Assembly: GCA_937124615.1 (NCBI GenBank)
Contig: CAKZKR010000113.1
Span: 1 to 64,000 of the forward strand
Direction of reading: 5' to 3'
Length of the DNA: 64,000 nt
DNA from: an uncultured bacterium
Lineage (GTDB): Bacteria > Hydrogenedentota > Hydrogenedentia > Hydrogenedentales > Hydrogenedentaceae
Part shown: positions 17,570 through 26,342 of the stretch, in pieces
Numbering within the stretch: position 1 is the stretch's first letter
How the letters are laid out: every line of letters starts with the position of its first letter
Position numbers and translations under genes: made by a program
Notes under the pieces: model-generated
The model's database searches: none
Seen by the model: the letters and a program-made list of their open reading frames with translations, nothing else
What the model was told of the DNA's origin: nothing

Positions 17570-17600
17570 TGTTTTTTTGTATAAAACAAAGACCATTTTA

Positions 17601-17949
17601 ATCATAATTAATATAATTCTTTAGACATATAAAAGGTTCTACGATTTTTTTATTTTTTACCTTCTTAAAAGTGTATTTTGAGATTACAAACTTTTAGAAA
17701 AAACATTATAAGAATTATCACAAATAAGATATTATGTGAATTATTAAATATGTTTAAATCTAATTAATATATAAATTATATAAATAGAGTTTTCTGAATG
17801 ATATTTATTTCCAAAAACACTAATTTGTAAGAGAGAATATTGTTTTAAAAAACTCTATTCCGAAATAAATAGTTTGAAAGAATGAATATGTAAATTGTAT
17901 AATTCTCTAACTTTTATTATTGAGAAAGGATATTTTTAAGGAGTATAAT
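17601..17949. other. AT-rich intergenic region between prepilin copy 2 and thioredoxin
   Basis: No coding frame is supported. It contains two interleaved perfect inverted repeats (ATAGAGTTTT at 17784-17793 with AAAACTCTAT at 17849-17858; ATTTATTTC at 17803-17811 with GAAATAAAT at 17862-17870), then the thioredoxin promoter and ribosome binding site. The rest is featureless AT-rich sequence. Confidence 0.6.
17874..17903 (+). promoter_or_regulatory. Sigma70-like promoter of the thioredoxin gene
   Basis: TTGAAA at 17874-17879, 18-base spacer, TATAAT at 17898-17903; it lies 46 bases upstream of the start codon. Confidence 0.6.
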
Positions 17950-18264
17950 ATGGCTTTAATATTTACAAAAGATAATTTTGCTTCGGAAACATCAAATGGA
18001 GTAAGTCTTATTGATTTTTGGGCGGAGTGGTGTGGTCCCTGCCGTATGATGAGTCCTATAATTGACGATTTAGCAAAAGAGTATGAGGGAAGAGTAAAGA
18101 TAGGAAAAATCAATGTAGATGAGGAAATGGAACTTGCTGAAAACTTTGGTGTTTCGAGTATCCCCACACTTGTAATAATGAAAGATGGTCATGAAGTTAA
18201 GAGGTTTGTTGGGTTAACACAGAAAGCAGTTCTTGCCTCTGCGTTAGATTCATTCCTGGGTTAA
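17950..18264 (+). CDS. trxA: Thioredoxin
   Basis: A 104-residue classic thioredoxin. The active site AEWCGPCRMM is seen near residue 30, with the buried Asp (LIDFWA), the cis-Pro motif (VSSIPTLVIMKDG) and the closing GLTQKAVL helix. It reduces disulfides in cytoplasmic proteins using electrons from thioredoxin reductase, which is not in the window. The ATG at 17950 is used because AAGGAG lies 6 bases upstream and the protein then has normal length; the frame also opens at 17920. No close neighbour shares its function. Confidence 0.95.
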   Translation: MALIFTKDNFASETSNGVSLIDFWAEWCGPCRMMSPIIDDLAKEYEGRVKIGKINVDEEMELAENFGVSSIPTLVIMKDGHEVKRFVGLTQKAVLASALDSFLG

Positions 18265-18337
18265 TATAATCATTAAATTAAAATCTATTTATAATATTAG
18301 ATAATCAAAAAACTAAAAGATGACAGGAATATTGTAT

Positions 18338-19342
18338 ATGAATCCCAAAGTCGTTGCAGTTGTAGGAGCCACTGGTTTGGTTGGCAGGAAGATGATTGAA
18401 ACATTGGAAAACAGAAATTTCCCTGTTAAGGCAATCAAGTTTCTTGCGTCGGAGCGTTCACGGGGTAGGAAGTTAACATATAGAGGCGAGGAAATTCCTG
18501 TCGAAGTTTTAGATGAGAATTCTTTCAAAGGGATTGATGTTGCCCTTTTCAGTGCGGGTGGCAGTACAAGCAGAAAATTTGCTCCTATTGCGGCTAAAGA
18601 TGGCTGTGTTGTTGTAGATAATTCCAGTGCCTGGCGTATGGACCCGAATGTTCCGTTGGTTGTACCAGAGGTTAATGCTCACGAGATAAAAAATCATAAA
18701 GGGATCATTGCAAATCCCAATTGTTCGACTATTCAAATGGTGGTTGTTTTGAAGCCTATACATGATTATGCAAAGATACAAAGAGTGGTTGTTTCCACCT
18801 ATCAAGCAGTTTCAGGAGCAGGACAAAATGCGGTACAGGAACTATTGAACCAGATGCAGGCGTATGTGGAAGGGAAGCCCTTAGAAGTAAAGGTTTTCCC
18901 CCACCAAATTTTGTTTAATTGTATCCCTCAAATTCCACAGAAGGATGCCTTTGAGGCGAATGGATATACGAATGAAGAAATGAAAATGGTTAATGAAACC
19001 AAAAAGATTATGGGAGATGCAAGTATTCAAGTTACTGCGACGACAGTTCGTGTGCCGGTGATTAATAGCCACAGCGAATCGGTGAATATACAAACAGAAA
19101 AAAAAGTGACTGCAGAGCAAGCCCGTGAATTGCTTGCGAAGGCTCCGGGTGTCGTTTTAATGGACGACCCGGCAAAACAGATTTATCCGCTCGCTACTAC
19201 TTCAGTAGGAAGATGGGAAACTTTTGTGGGAAGAATTCGTGAGGATATTTCTCATCCCAGTGCATTGGATATGTGGATTGTTTCTGATAATTTACTTAAA
19301 GGGGCCGCCTACAACGCAGTTCAAATTGCAGAATATTTATAA
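18338..19342 (+). CDS. asd: Aspartate-semialdehyde dehydrogenase
   Basis: About 334 residues. It makes L-aspartate-4-semialdehyde from aspartyl phosphate with NADPH, the branch point to lysine/diaminopimelate, threonine and methionine. Seen: the nucleotide-binding VVGATGLVGRKM at the start, SAGGSTSRKFAP, the catalytic Cys in NPNCSTIQMV, the substrate-binding STYQAVSGAGQNA, and the C-terminal VRVPV with NSHSESVNI. Length and motifs fit the bacterial Asd family. The ATG at 18338 has AGGAA 8 bases upstream and gives the usual N terminus; a frame-in ATG at 18320 would add six residues. It lies 73 bases after trxA and may be co-transcribed with it. Confidence 0.95.
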   Translation: MNPKVVAVVGATGLVGRKMIETLENRNFPVKAIKFLASERSRGRKLTYRGEEIPVEVLDENSFKGIDVALFSAGGSTSRKFAPIAAKDGCVVVDNSSAWRMDPNVPLVVPEVNAHEIKNHKGIIANPNCSTIQMVVVLKPIHDYAKIQRVVVSTYQAVSGAGQNAVQELLNQMQAYVEGKPLEVKVFPHQILFNCIPQIPQKDAFEANGYTNEEMKMVNETKKIMGDASIQVTATTVRVPVINSHSESVNIQTEKKVTAEQARELLAKAPGVVLMDDPAKQIYPLATTSVGRWETFVGRIREDISHPSALDMWIVSDNLLKGAAYNAVQIAEYL

Positions 19343-19361
19343 AAATCTTTTGTGGCTCTGA

Positions 19362-20849
19362 TTACTTTACATTTACAACTTCGAGTTGCAGTTGGTTTAT
19401 AAATGAAGTTAGGCGGAACCATTGTTCAATGTTTCCATAAAGAAGCGTAATGTGTGTAGCATCTGCAATAAGTTGTCCTAATGTTGGGTCTGTTGGCGTC
19501 CATTCCCCGATGAATACCTCAGCCCATGCATGATAACCGAAACCTTGTAATTCTTCACTCCATACAAGTCCTAAACATATCCGAGTTGGGATCCCAACAG
19601 CCCGGGCAAGTGCTGTGAAAAGGACTGCATGCTCATTGCAATCACCCTGTCGTGTTTCAAGAGTACTTAGGGCAAAAGGAATATTTATTGTTATTTTCTT
19701 CTCGATATTGTTATAAACCCAATCAAGAATCCTTTGACTTTTTTTCCATAGGTCTGATTCATCTCCTACAATTTCTTTTGCTAATTTTTGTATTTTAGGA
19801 TGTTCAACCAGAATTAAAGAGTCGCCTGTAAGTGTATTGGGAGGAATCGTTCGCATTATTTTTTCGGTCAGAGGGATTGATTTTGGCTCTGTGGGAGGTT
19901 CTATAAAATACCCCTGAGCCGTTCGGACCTGATATGCAGATACGGGTGGTTGATTAAAATCAGTTAAGCCCTCAATTTTAACCCACATCTGTTTGGCCCC
20001 GCGAAACGGCTTCATTCCTTTGGGTTTTATAATCGTTGTTGTAATTAAATCTCCCTTTTCTTCTTCGGAAGAACGGATTGTTTCTGCAGGGGATATTTTT
20101 TTTAGTTTTAACCCAAAAGGTGTTATAGCCTGCACAATTTCCTGCTCCGGAGTGACCCATATTGTAGAAGTTATTCCACTTAGAGTAACAGTCATTCGAT
20201 ACGACTCTATCGTTTCTCCTGCTATCTGTAAAGTTTCTTGGCCTTGGGAAGCAATAATTGCTTTCTGCACGGACATAGCAAGAGGGTCAAATACATCCAC
20301 AGAAATACTTTCTCCGGGTTCTAAAACAGGTGTATCCATGAGAGGCAAAGCAACTCCACCTGAGAGGAAAATATTTTTTCCAACCGGTAAGGAATAGGGA
20401 ATGATTTCTTTGCCGGTTACAATCTCTCCGTTTAACTGTCGACCGTCATATACTCCCTCTATTTTTATACTGGTTTCATCCGAACGAAGTGTTATCTGGA
20501 AGTTTTCCAATCCTTTTTTCTGGCTAAACCATGCGAAACCGCGGACAGATAAATTCACGGATGTAGAAAAAAGTTGTGTATCTAATCGGGAAGTGAAGTT
20601 CAATTTAAAAGCAGGACCGTAGGGACTCATAGGCTCGGGTTGAGTTGTAATTTGTATATATCCAACTTTTTTATCATCTCCTGTGTATAATCCAACACGC
20701 CAATCTTCATATTTTTCCCATCGTGTTTTGGGATAGGACCAGCTAGATTTTGTGAAGTATCCTTCACGAATGAAGAGCAGGGTCATCATGATGACCCAAA
20801 AAATGATAATGAAACAAATGAATATTAGACGAGTTGCTTTCCACAGCAT
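19362..20849 (-). CDS. Membrane-anchored transglutaminase-like protein
   Basis: A 495-residue protein with an N-terminal membrane helix (LIFICFIIIFWVIMMTLLFI) and a large extracytoplasmic part. Near residues 400-465 it has a transglutaminase-like cysteine protease core: Cys in RQGDCNEHAVLFTALARAVG, His in GYHAWAEVF and Asp in PTDPTLGQ. Many bacterial members act as cysteine peptidases or amidases rather than crosslinkers; the substrate here is unknown. The gene starts inside the last 25 bases of secA in another frame, so translation is probably coupled to secA. Internal Met codons near residue 20 would cut into the membrane helix, so the first ATG is kept. Confidence 0.85.
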   Translation of the reverse strand: MLWKATRLIFICFIIIFWVIMMTLLFIREGYFTKSSWSYPKTRWEKYEDWRVGLYTGDDKKVGYIQITTQPEPMSPYGPAFKLNFTSRLDTQLFSTSVNLSVRGFAWFSQKKGLENFQITLRSDETSIKIEGVYDGRQLNGEIVTGKEIIPYSLPVGKNIFLSGGVALPLMDTPVLEPGESISVDVFDPLAMSVQKAIIASQGQETLQIAGETIESYRMTVTLSGITSTIWVTPEQEIVQAITPFGLKLKKISPAETIRSSEEEKGDLITTTIIKPKGMKPFRGAKQMWVKIEGLTDFNQPPVSAYQVRTAQGYFIEPPTEPKSIPLTEKIMRTIPPNTLTGDSLILVEHPKIQKLAKEIVGDESDLWKKSQRILDWVYNNIEKKITINIPFALSTLETRQGDCNEHAVLFTALARAVGIPTRICLGLVWSEELQGFGYHAWAEVFIGEWTPTDPTLGQLIADATHITLLYGNIEQWFRLTSFINQLQLEVVNVK

Positions 20850-23569
20850 TTTTTATATTTCTTTCCACTCCCACATGGACAGGGGTCATTGGGTCCAACC
20901 TTGGGTCCAACACGGACAGGAACTCGTTTAGGTTTATCTTCTTCTTCCTCTGATGGGGGTCCACCGGGAACAGACTGTCCTCCGAGAGCAAACCTCCGTG
21001 TATCAAAAGCAGAGAAACTCCGGTCTGCTTCTTTATCCGCAGCAATGTAACTATAGCGTTGCAAATGAGCAAACGGGTCTTCTTCCATAGTTCCTGTTGT
21101 AGAACGAGAAGGAAGGTGTCTTTTTTTACGATACTCTGGGTCCGTAATACGAAATAGAGACAGAACAACATTCAATTCTATAGACTGTATAAGATTCTGG
21201 AATAGTTCAAATGCTTCCTGTTTATATTCTAATAAGGGGTCTCTTTGTCCATAGGCACGAAGTCGCACGGATTCTCTTAGATAGTCCATTTCATATAAAT
21301 GGTCTATCCATTTCTCATCCACAGCACGCAATAAGACCATGAGTTCTAAATCATGAATTCGTTTTCGTGCTAACTTTTTAAAGTTTACAGGAGGGAGTGT
21401 GTGCCCCTCTTTTGCCTGTTGTTCATATTGTTTTTGAAGTTCTTCCTCAAGCAATGCATGTCGTCGTTCATATTCTCTCATTACCTGATGGAAGATACTA
21501 TCCCGCAAAGAAGTGGGTTCTTCATCACCTTCCCCTGTTAGATTGAAATCTATTCCAAATATTTTTTTGAGTTGTTTTTGTAAACCCTCCAGATCCCATT
21601 CATCCGGAAGTTGATCTTCTGGGGCAAACTGGTCGATGGCATCTCCTATAATATTTGAAAACATCTCATGAAGACGTACAGTAACATCTTTATCTTCCAA
21701 TACTTCCTGTCGCATGGAATAGATATACTTTCTCTGTTTATCCATAACCTCATCATATTCGAGCAGGTGTTTTCGTATTTCATAGTTATATTCTTCTACC
21801 TGTCGTTGGGCTCGTTCTATGGAACGGGATACCATGCGCTGGCTTAAAGGTTGTTCGTCCATTTCACGATTACTTCCGAACATATCTAACAATCGCTTTA
21901 CACGGTCTCCACCGAAAAGTCGGGCTACTTCATCTTCAAGGCTTACAAAAAATCGTGTTGTTCCGGGGTCTCCCTGTCTTCCGGCTCGTCCCCGCAATTG
22001 ATTATCAATACGCCGTGCTTCATGTCGTTCTGTGCCGATAATGTATAGTCCACCCAGTTCACGAACTCCCTCTGCTAATTTAATATCTGTTCCGCGTCCT
22101 GCCATATTCGTGGCAATTGTTATCGCTGATTTTTTTCCTGCATTTGCGATGATAACCGCTTCCCGTTCATGATGTTTTGCATTCAATATCTGAAAATCAT
22201 GGATCCCTTTTTCTTGTAACAATTGAGATAATTTTTCAGACTTCTCAATACTAACAGTTCCTACAAGAATAGGACGCCCTGTTTCGTATATCTTATCTAT
22301 TTCATTAACTACATAGCGGAATTTACCATCTTCTGTGGCAAAGATAAGGTCATTTAGATCTTCGCGAATTAGGGGAAGATTGGTCGGAATTTGTGTAACC
22401 TCGAGACCATATATTTTACTAAATTCCAGTGCCTCTGTAATGGCTGTTCCTGTCATTCCTGCTAATTTCTTATACATTCGAAAATAGTTTTGATAAGTGA
22501 TTGTAGCGATGGTTTGTGATTCGAAACGTATAGGAACCCGTTCCTTTGCTTCAATCGTTTGATGAAGACCATCGGAATAGCGTCTTCCCTCTAAAGCACG
22601 TCCTGTAAATTCATCAACAATAAGTACCTCGCCGTTCCGGACAATGTAATCCTTATCACGATGATACAAATTATGGGCTCGTATGGATTGTTCAAGGATA
22701 TGAACAATACCGATATTGGTATCGGTAAACAGATCATCAACACCTAAAAGCCGTTCGGCCTGTTCCATTCCTTCGTCGGTTATAAGCACATAGCGTTGTT
22801 TTTCATCTACTTCATAGTGTTCACCTTTACGGAGTCGCCGGACGACTTCATCCACTTTTACATAGATATCGGAACTCCGTTCAGGTCTTCCCGAAATAAT
22901 AAGAGGTGTCCGGGCCTCATCGATAAGTATAGAATCCACTTCGTCCACAATGGCATAATTCAATCCGCGTTGCACTTGCAAATCTTTTCGTACCGCCATG
23001 TTATCACGGAGATAGTCAAAGCCGAATTCATTGTTCGTTCCATAAGTTATATCTGCGCGGTATCCAACCTGGCGCTCATATAAATCCATATCATGCTGGA
23101 TAAGACCAACACTCAATCCCAAAAATTGATAAATCGGTCCCATCCATTCTGCGTCACGCCGCGCTAAATAATCATTTACCGTAACGACATGTACCCCTTC
23201 TCCTGTCAAAGCATTCAGATACACAGGCATAGTGGCTACTAATGTTTTCCCTTCACCCGTTACCATTTCAGCAATACCCCCCTGATGAAGGACAATACCG
23301 CCAATTATCTGGACATCGAAAGGCCGTAGCCCTACCACGCGTTTTGAAGTTTCACGGACAACAGCGAATGCATGGGGAAGTATATCGTCTAATGTAGCCC
23401 CTTGCGATAATTTTTCTTTTAACAAAGCGGTCTGTGAACGAAGTTCTGCATTGGACATCTTAACAATACGAGGTTCTTCTTCACGAACTGCATCCAGCAG
23501 GGGTAGTAATTTACGGACAGCCCGCTCTTTACTTGAACCAAAGACCCATTCGATTAATTTAAATATCAC
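20825..23569 (-). CDS. secA: Preprotein translocase ATPase SecA
   Basis: About 914 residues. SecA drives export of unfolded preproteins through SecYEG by ATP hydrolysis. Seen: Walker A in VTGEGKTLVATMPVYLNAL, VNDYLARRDAEWM, the DEVDSILIDEARTPLIISG Walker B block, NMAGRGTDIKL, the GRAGRQGDPG arginine-finger motif, and a C-terminal zinc/SecB-binding tail CPCGSGKKYKKCC. The frame opens at 23641, but the conserved N terminus (IFKLIEWVFGS) begins at a GTG at 23569 with AAGGAA upstream; the preceding 24 residues look spurious. The transglutaminase gene overlaps its end. Confidence 0.97.
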   Translation of the reverse strand: MIFKLIEWVFGSSKERAVRKLLPLLDAVREEEPRIVKMSNAELRSQTALLKEKLSQGATLDDILPHAFAVVRETSKRVVGLRPFDVQIIGGIVLHQGGIAEMVTGEGKTLVATMPVYLNALTGEGVHVVTVNDYLARRDAEWMGPIYQFLGLSVGLIQHDMDLYERQVGYRADITYGTNNEFGFDYLRDNMAVRKDLQVQRGLNYAIVDEVDSILIDEARTPLIISGRPERSSDIYVKVDEVVRRLRKGEHYEVDEKQRYVLITDEGMEQAERLLGVDDLFTDTNIGIVHILEQSIRAHNLYHRDKDYIVRNGEVLIVDEFTGRALEGRRYSDGLHQTIEAKERVPIRFESQTIATITYQNYFRMYKKLAGMTGTAITEALEFSKIYGLEVTQIPTNLPLIREDLNDLIFATEDGKFRYVVNEIDKIYETGRPILVGTVSIEKSEKLSQLLQEKGIHDFQILNAKHHEREAVIIANAGKKSAITIATNMAGRGTDIKLAEGVRELGGLYIIGTERHEARRIDNQLRGRAGRQGDPGTTRFFVSLEDEVARLFGGDRVKRLLDMFGSNREMDEQPLSQRMVSRSIERAQRQVEEYNYEIRKHLLEYDEVMDKQRKYIYSMRQEVLEDKDVTVRLHEMFSNIIGDAIDQFAPEDQLPDEWDLEGLQKQLKKIFGIDFNLTGEGDEEPTSLRDSIFHQVMREYERRHALLEEELQKQYEQQAKEGHTLPPVNFKKLARKRIHDLELMVLLRAVDEKWIDHLYEMDYLRESVRLRAYGQRDPLLEYKQEAFELFQNLIQSIELNVVLSLFRITDPEYRKKRHLPSRSTTGTMEEDPFAHLQRYSYIAADKEADRSFSAFDTRRFALGGQSVPGGPPSEEEEDKPKRVPVRVGPKVGPNDPCPCGSGKKYKKCCGKQLV

Positions 23570-23960
23570 GAATTTATTTCCTTTTTTCAAGAATATTTTC
23601 TTAATTATAAATCTACCATAAAAAAACAGATGCTTTTGCAAATCCGTTAACGAAAAAATATTTTTACTACTATATTATAACTACTATGCCCCTTATTATA
23701 CCTCTATAAGTTCTTTAAAAGAATGTTCATCTTTATACTATAAATCAAAAGGGGTGTTCTTTTATATTAATTGTTTAATGAAATAATTTAATAATAGAAA
23801 AAGAAATGATAGATTTTTATTGTATATAATAAAGTTAATAAATATTGACGAGTTAGATAAAATTGTGTTAATTTTGTTAAAAAAGTTGTATAATGTTTGT
23901 TATAGGGATAAAAAATATAATATTGTATTATTACCAAACATGTAATACGGAGTGTTAACG
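23570..23960. other. Divergent intergenic region between secA and the TPR gene
   Basis: Very AT-rich and without a supported gene. A TATAAT at 23889-23894 probably belongs to the plus-strand TPR gene, though its -35 is weak. Several TATAAT-like words on the minus strand (around 23670-23705) could serve secA. The ribosome binding site GGAG at 23949-23952 precedes the TPR gene start. I see no other structure. Confidence 0.5.
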
Positions 23961-25661
23961 ATGGGAAAAATGCCACAGAGATTTGTCATTGTAATAGTAT
24001 TAATGGCTACCTTATTACTGTCTCTTTCACCTGCTTATGCATGGGGACCACGAGCGAGACAGTCATTAACGACAATGGCGATTCAGATGATACAATTTGA
24101 ATTTCCGTATATTTTCCGTCCTGCAGGTTCTGCAGGTGTTGGTTATGAAAAAGAAGCCATTCAGGGTTCTGCTGATAGTTGGCAAATGATAGCAGAGTTT
24201 TATTCGTTTGAAAATGAAAAGGCTGTGTTATCCGCAATTAGTTCCGAGATACAACTTCTTCGCGATATACGCAAATTTGGACCGACTTCATATTATGCAT
24301 ACCGTCTGGGTGTCTTGTCCTCATTGGTTGCGGAAATGATGATTCCTTACGGTTTCGCATGGACGGAAGAGGAAAAACAATTGCAAAAATTGGTAAATGC
24401 GGACATTGACAAGAGGCTCGATTCTTATGCATATCAAGCAGGGAAGACACAACGCTTTTTTGTTACAGATATAAATAAATTCTTTTCTGAACGGCGACCG
24501 TATTTCCTGGAAAATAAAAAATTAATTGCAAATGATTATCGGTTGGGGAAAGGGTATGATGGATTGCTTGCTAAAGCAGGTCTGGATTATTTTGTGCGGA
24601 CTGTTCGTGCTATTTCAGATGTTTGGTATACGGTACTTCGTCCGGAAGATGATGGAATTTGGATAAGTCCTCCTTCTGACCGCACAAGGGCATGGTATTT
24701 TGTCAAGGAAATCGAATATCTGTTGGATGTAAAGAAAAATATATTCCAGGCAGACAAGATATATGAAAACTTTACAAAGTTGAATGTGAATCTTCCTGAA
24801 GCAGTGAATCGTATTGGGGATGCGTATTACCGTATGAACGATGTACAAGCAAAAGATAGGGCGGTTCAACTCTGGCGGAACGCATATAGTATTTCTGTTG
24901 GAGAACTTCGTATTTCTATCGCGAAAAAGTTAAGCAAATATTATTTCGAAGAAGGACAGGCGAATTTTGCTCGTGCAGGTCAACCGGGGGGCAAAGAAGA
25001 AGATTTGAACAACGCTTTATACAGTTTTCAGCAGGCCATCGAATTTGACCGTGATAATCAACAGATTGTAGACATGATACAGGCAACTTATCAGGAGATA
25101 AAGGAACGGACTGAATATCGAAATATGCTTGTAGCCATAATCTCGCAGGCAGAAAAGACACAAGAAGAAGCGGAAAAATACAGGCTTGCGGGTGATTATG
25201 GAAATGCCATTTTAACATATCGTATCGCAGTAAGTTTATATAATTCTGTAGACGACCGTTTTAAGGATTTGGAAAGTAACGCAAAGAGTGGACTTCGCCG
25301 GGTAAAGAAAAGTATTTCAGATGTTATTAATGAAGTTTTGGACCGTGCCAGTGATGCGATTGACCAGGGAGACCAGCATAAAGAAAACAATCGTTTCGAA
25401 GAATCCATATCTTCTTACGCCAAAGTGGATAGTATTGTAAGTGTAATTCCAGATGATGAAAATCCAACACTGACACAGCAAAAACAAAATGTAATTGACC
25501 TTTCCAGGAAGCGGATTGAAGAAGCGAAGATAGCAAAAGTTCGTTATGAACAAGCATTACAGGAAGCACAACAACGCGCCGCTCAAGGAGCAGGTGGAGG
25601 TGTTCGCCCTGTTGCTCCTCCTACCGCACCTACGCCTCCGGCCCCAAGAACGGGCGGATGA
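23961..25661 (+). CDS. Exported TPR-containing protein
   Basis: About 566 residues. A signal peptide (FVIVIVLMATLLLSLSPAYA) is followed by WGPRARQSLTTMAI, a start that recalls the bacterial zinc-dependent phospholipase C/nuclease N terminus but lacks its metal-binding His, so I do not assign an activity. The middle and C-terminal half are helical, with TPR-like pairs (NRIGDAYYRMNDVQAKDRAV, then AIEFDRDNQQIVDMI and others) and coiled-coil-like stretches. The tail is Ala/Pro-rich (APPTAPTPPAP). It is likely a periplasmic scaffold. The ATG at 23961 is preferred over the GTG at 23952 because GGAG lies 8 bases upstream. The repeat-protein gene follows after 29 bases, probably in the same transcript. 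Confidence 0.75.
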   Translation: MGKMPQRFVIVIVLMATLLLSLSPAYAWGPRARQSLTTMAIQMIQFEFPYIFRPAGSAGVGYEKEAIQGSADSWQMIAEFYSFENEKAVLSAISSEIQLLRDIRKFGPTSYYAYRLGVLSSLVAEMMIPYGFAWTEEEKQLQKLVNADIDKRLDSYAYQAGKTQRFFVTDINKFFSERRPYFLENKKLIANDYRLGKGYDGLLAKAGLDYFVRTVRAISDVWYTVLRPEDDGIWISPPSDRTRAWYFVKEIEYLLDVKKNIFQADKIYENFTKLNVNLPEAVNRIGDAYYRMNDVQAKDRAVQLWRNAYSISVGELRISIAKKLSKYYFEEGQANFARAGQPGGKEEDLNNALYSFQQAIEFDRDNQQIVDMIQATYQEIKERTEYRNMLVAIISQAEKTQEEAEKYRLAGDYGNAILTYRIAVSLYNSVDDRFKDLESNAKSGLRRVKKSISDVINEVLDRASDAIDQGDQHKENNRFEESISSYAKVDSIVSVIPDDENPTLTQQKQNVIDLSRKRIEEAKIAKVRYEQALQEAQQRAAQGAGGGVRPVAPPTAPTPPAPRTGG

Positions 25662-25690
25662 TTGGTTAATAATAACTGAATAGGTTAATA

Positions 25691-26332
25691 ATGATATTGG
25701 GTAAAGTAAAAGAAAAAATATTCATATTAAGTTTGTTATTTGTCTTTTTTGTTTCTTTTTTTGTACCTACTTTTTGTTCTGCACAGGGAGATAAAGATAC
25801 TTCTGAAGGTTGTGGCCCCTATCACTCGCGATACCAGATTCAACCGCCTGCAAAAAAAATATCAAGACCACCTGCACGAACACCTCTTCATAATCCTCCT
25901 GCAACCTCTATTAAAGCACCTTCTGCAAGAAAATCGTTAGCCGCTCCTCCTGCTGAATCGAAGTCTGCACCTCCTGTTAAAAAACCTGTGGTAAACCCAC
26001 CGGCTGTTCCTATTAAACAGCCCCCGAAAAAGATAGCGGTCTCAAACCCACCAGCGACCCCTATTTCTGCTCCATCGAAAAAGAAACCTTTTTCCGCCCC
26101 CCCGGCCCAGGCGAAATCCGCCCCCCCTGCAAAACAGCCCGTGATAAACCCGCCGGCAACCCCTATTTCTGCTCCGTTAAAAAAGAATCCTCTTTCTGCT
26201 CCCCCGGCTCAGGCGAAGTCCGCTCCCCCTCCAAAAACTTCAGCAGGTAAAGAGGATGTTTCAAGAAGCCATCCGTATTGTGTCGGTGTAAGAGAACCCG
26301 GTTCAAAGGACGCAATTCGTTTTATTCATTAA
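25691..26332 (+). CDS. Exported Pro/Ala/Lys-rich protein of eight 17-residue repeats
   Basis: A 213-residue protein. A signal peptide (FILSLLFVFFVSFFVPTFCSA) precedes a short region with one Cys (EGCGPYHSRY). Residues 52-187 are exactly eight units of 17 residues, each beginning PPA, with the pattern PPAxxIxAPxxKxPxxx; units 5-8 alternate PPATPISAP and PPAQAKSAPP forms. A 26-residue tail (with HPYCVGVREPG) ends the protein. The extended, basic, polyproline-like middle would span a periplasm or bind an acidic polymer such as peptidoglycan or nucleic acid; that is inference. No family is recognised. It is probably co-transcribed with the TPR gene upstream. Confidence 0.8.
   Translation: MILGKVKEKIFILSLLFVFFVSFFVPTFCSAQGDKDTSEGCGPYHSRYQIQPPAKKISRPPARTPLHNPPATSIKAPSARKSLAAPPAESKSAPPVKKPVVNPPAVPIKQPPKKIAVSNPPATPISAPSKKKPFSAPPAQAKSAPPAKQPVINPPATPISAPLKKNPLSAPPAQAKSAPPPKTSAGKEDVSRSHPYCVGVREPGSKDAIRFIH
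25844..26251 (+). repeat. Eight tandem 51-bp coding repeats
   Basis: Each unit encodes 17 residues starting PPA. The last four form two copies of a 102-bp higher-order unit (PPATPISAP... plus PPAQAKSAPP...), so expansion happened in steps. Confidence 0.85.
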
Positions 26333-26342
26333 GCAAATATCT

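Larger units (their letters stand above)
13726..17600. repeat. Tandem duplication, copy 2 (3,875 bp)
   Basis: Head-to-tail copy of 9851-13725, identical apart from G at 13800 (A at 9925). It carries the NUDIX 3' remnant and second copies of YceI, propeller and prepilin genes with their promoter, leader and terminator. Confidence 0.97.

Noticed and set aside
20850-21171. Minus-strand frame within the 3' part of secA that runs into the transglutaminase region
   Set aside because: It is a shadow frame over conserved SecA sequence with no domain of its own.
23961-24100. Zinc-dependent phospholipase C-like N terminus in the TPR protein
   Set aside because: The WGP start is similar, but the metal-binding His residues of that family are not seen.
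25844-26251. CRISPR-like array
   Set aside because: The 51-bp period is an in-frame protein repeat with diverged units and no constant repeat/spacer pattern; no cas genes are present.
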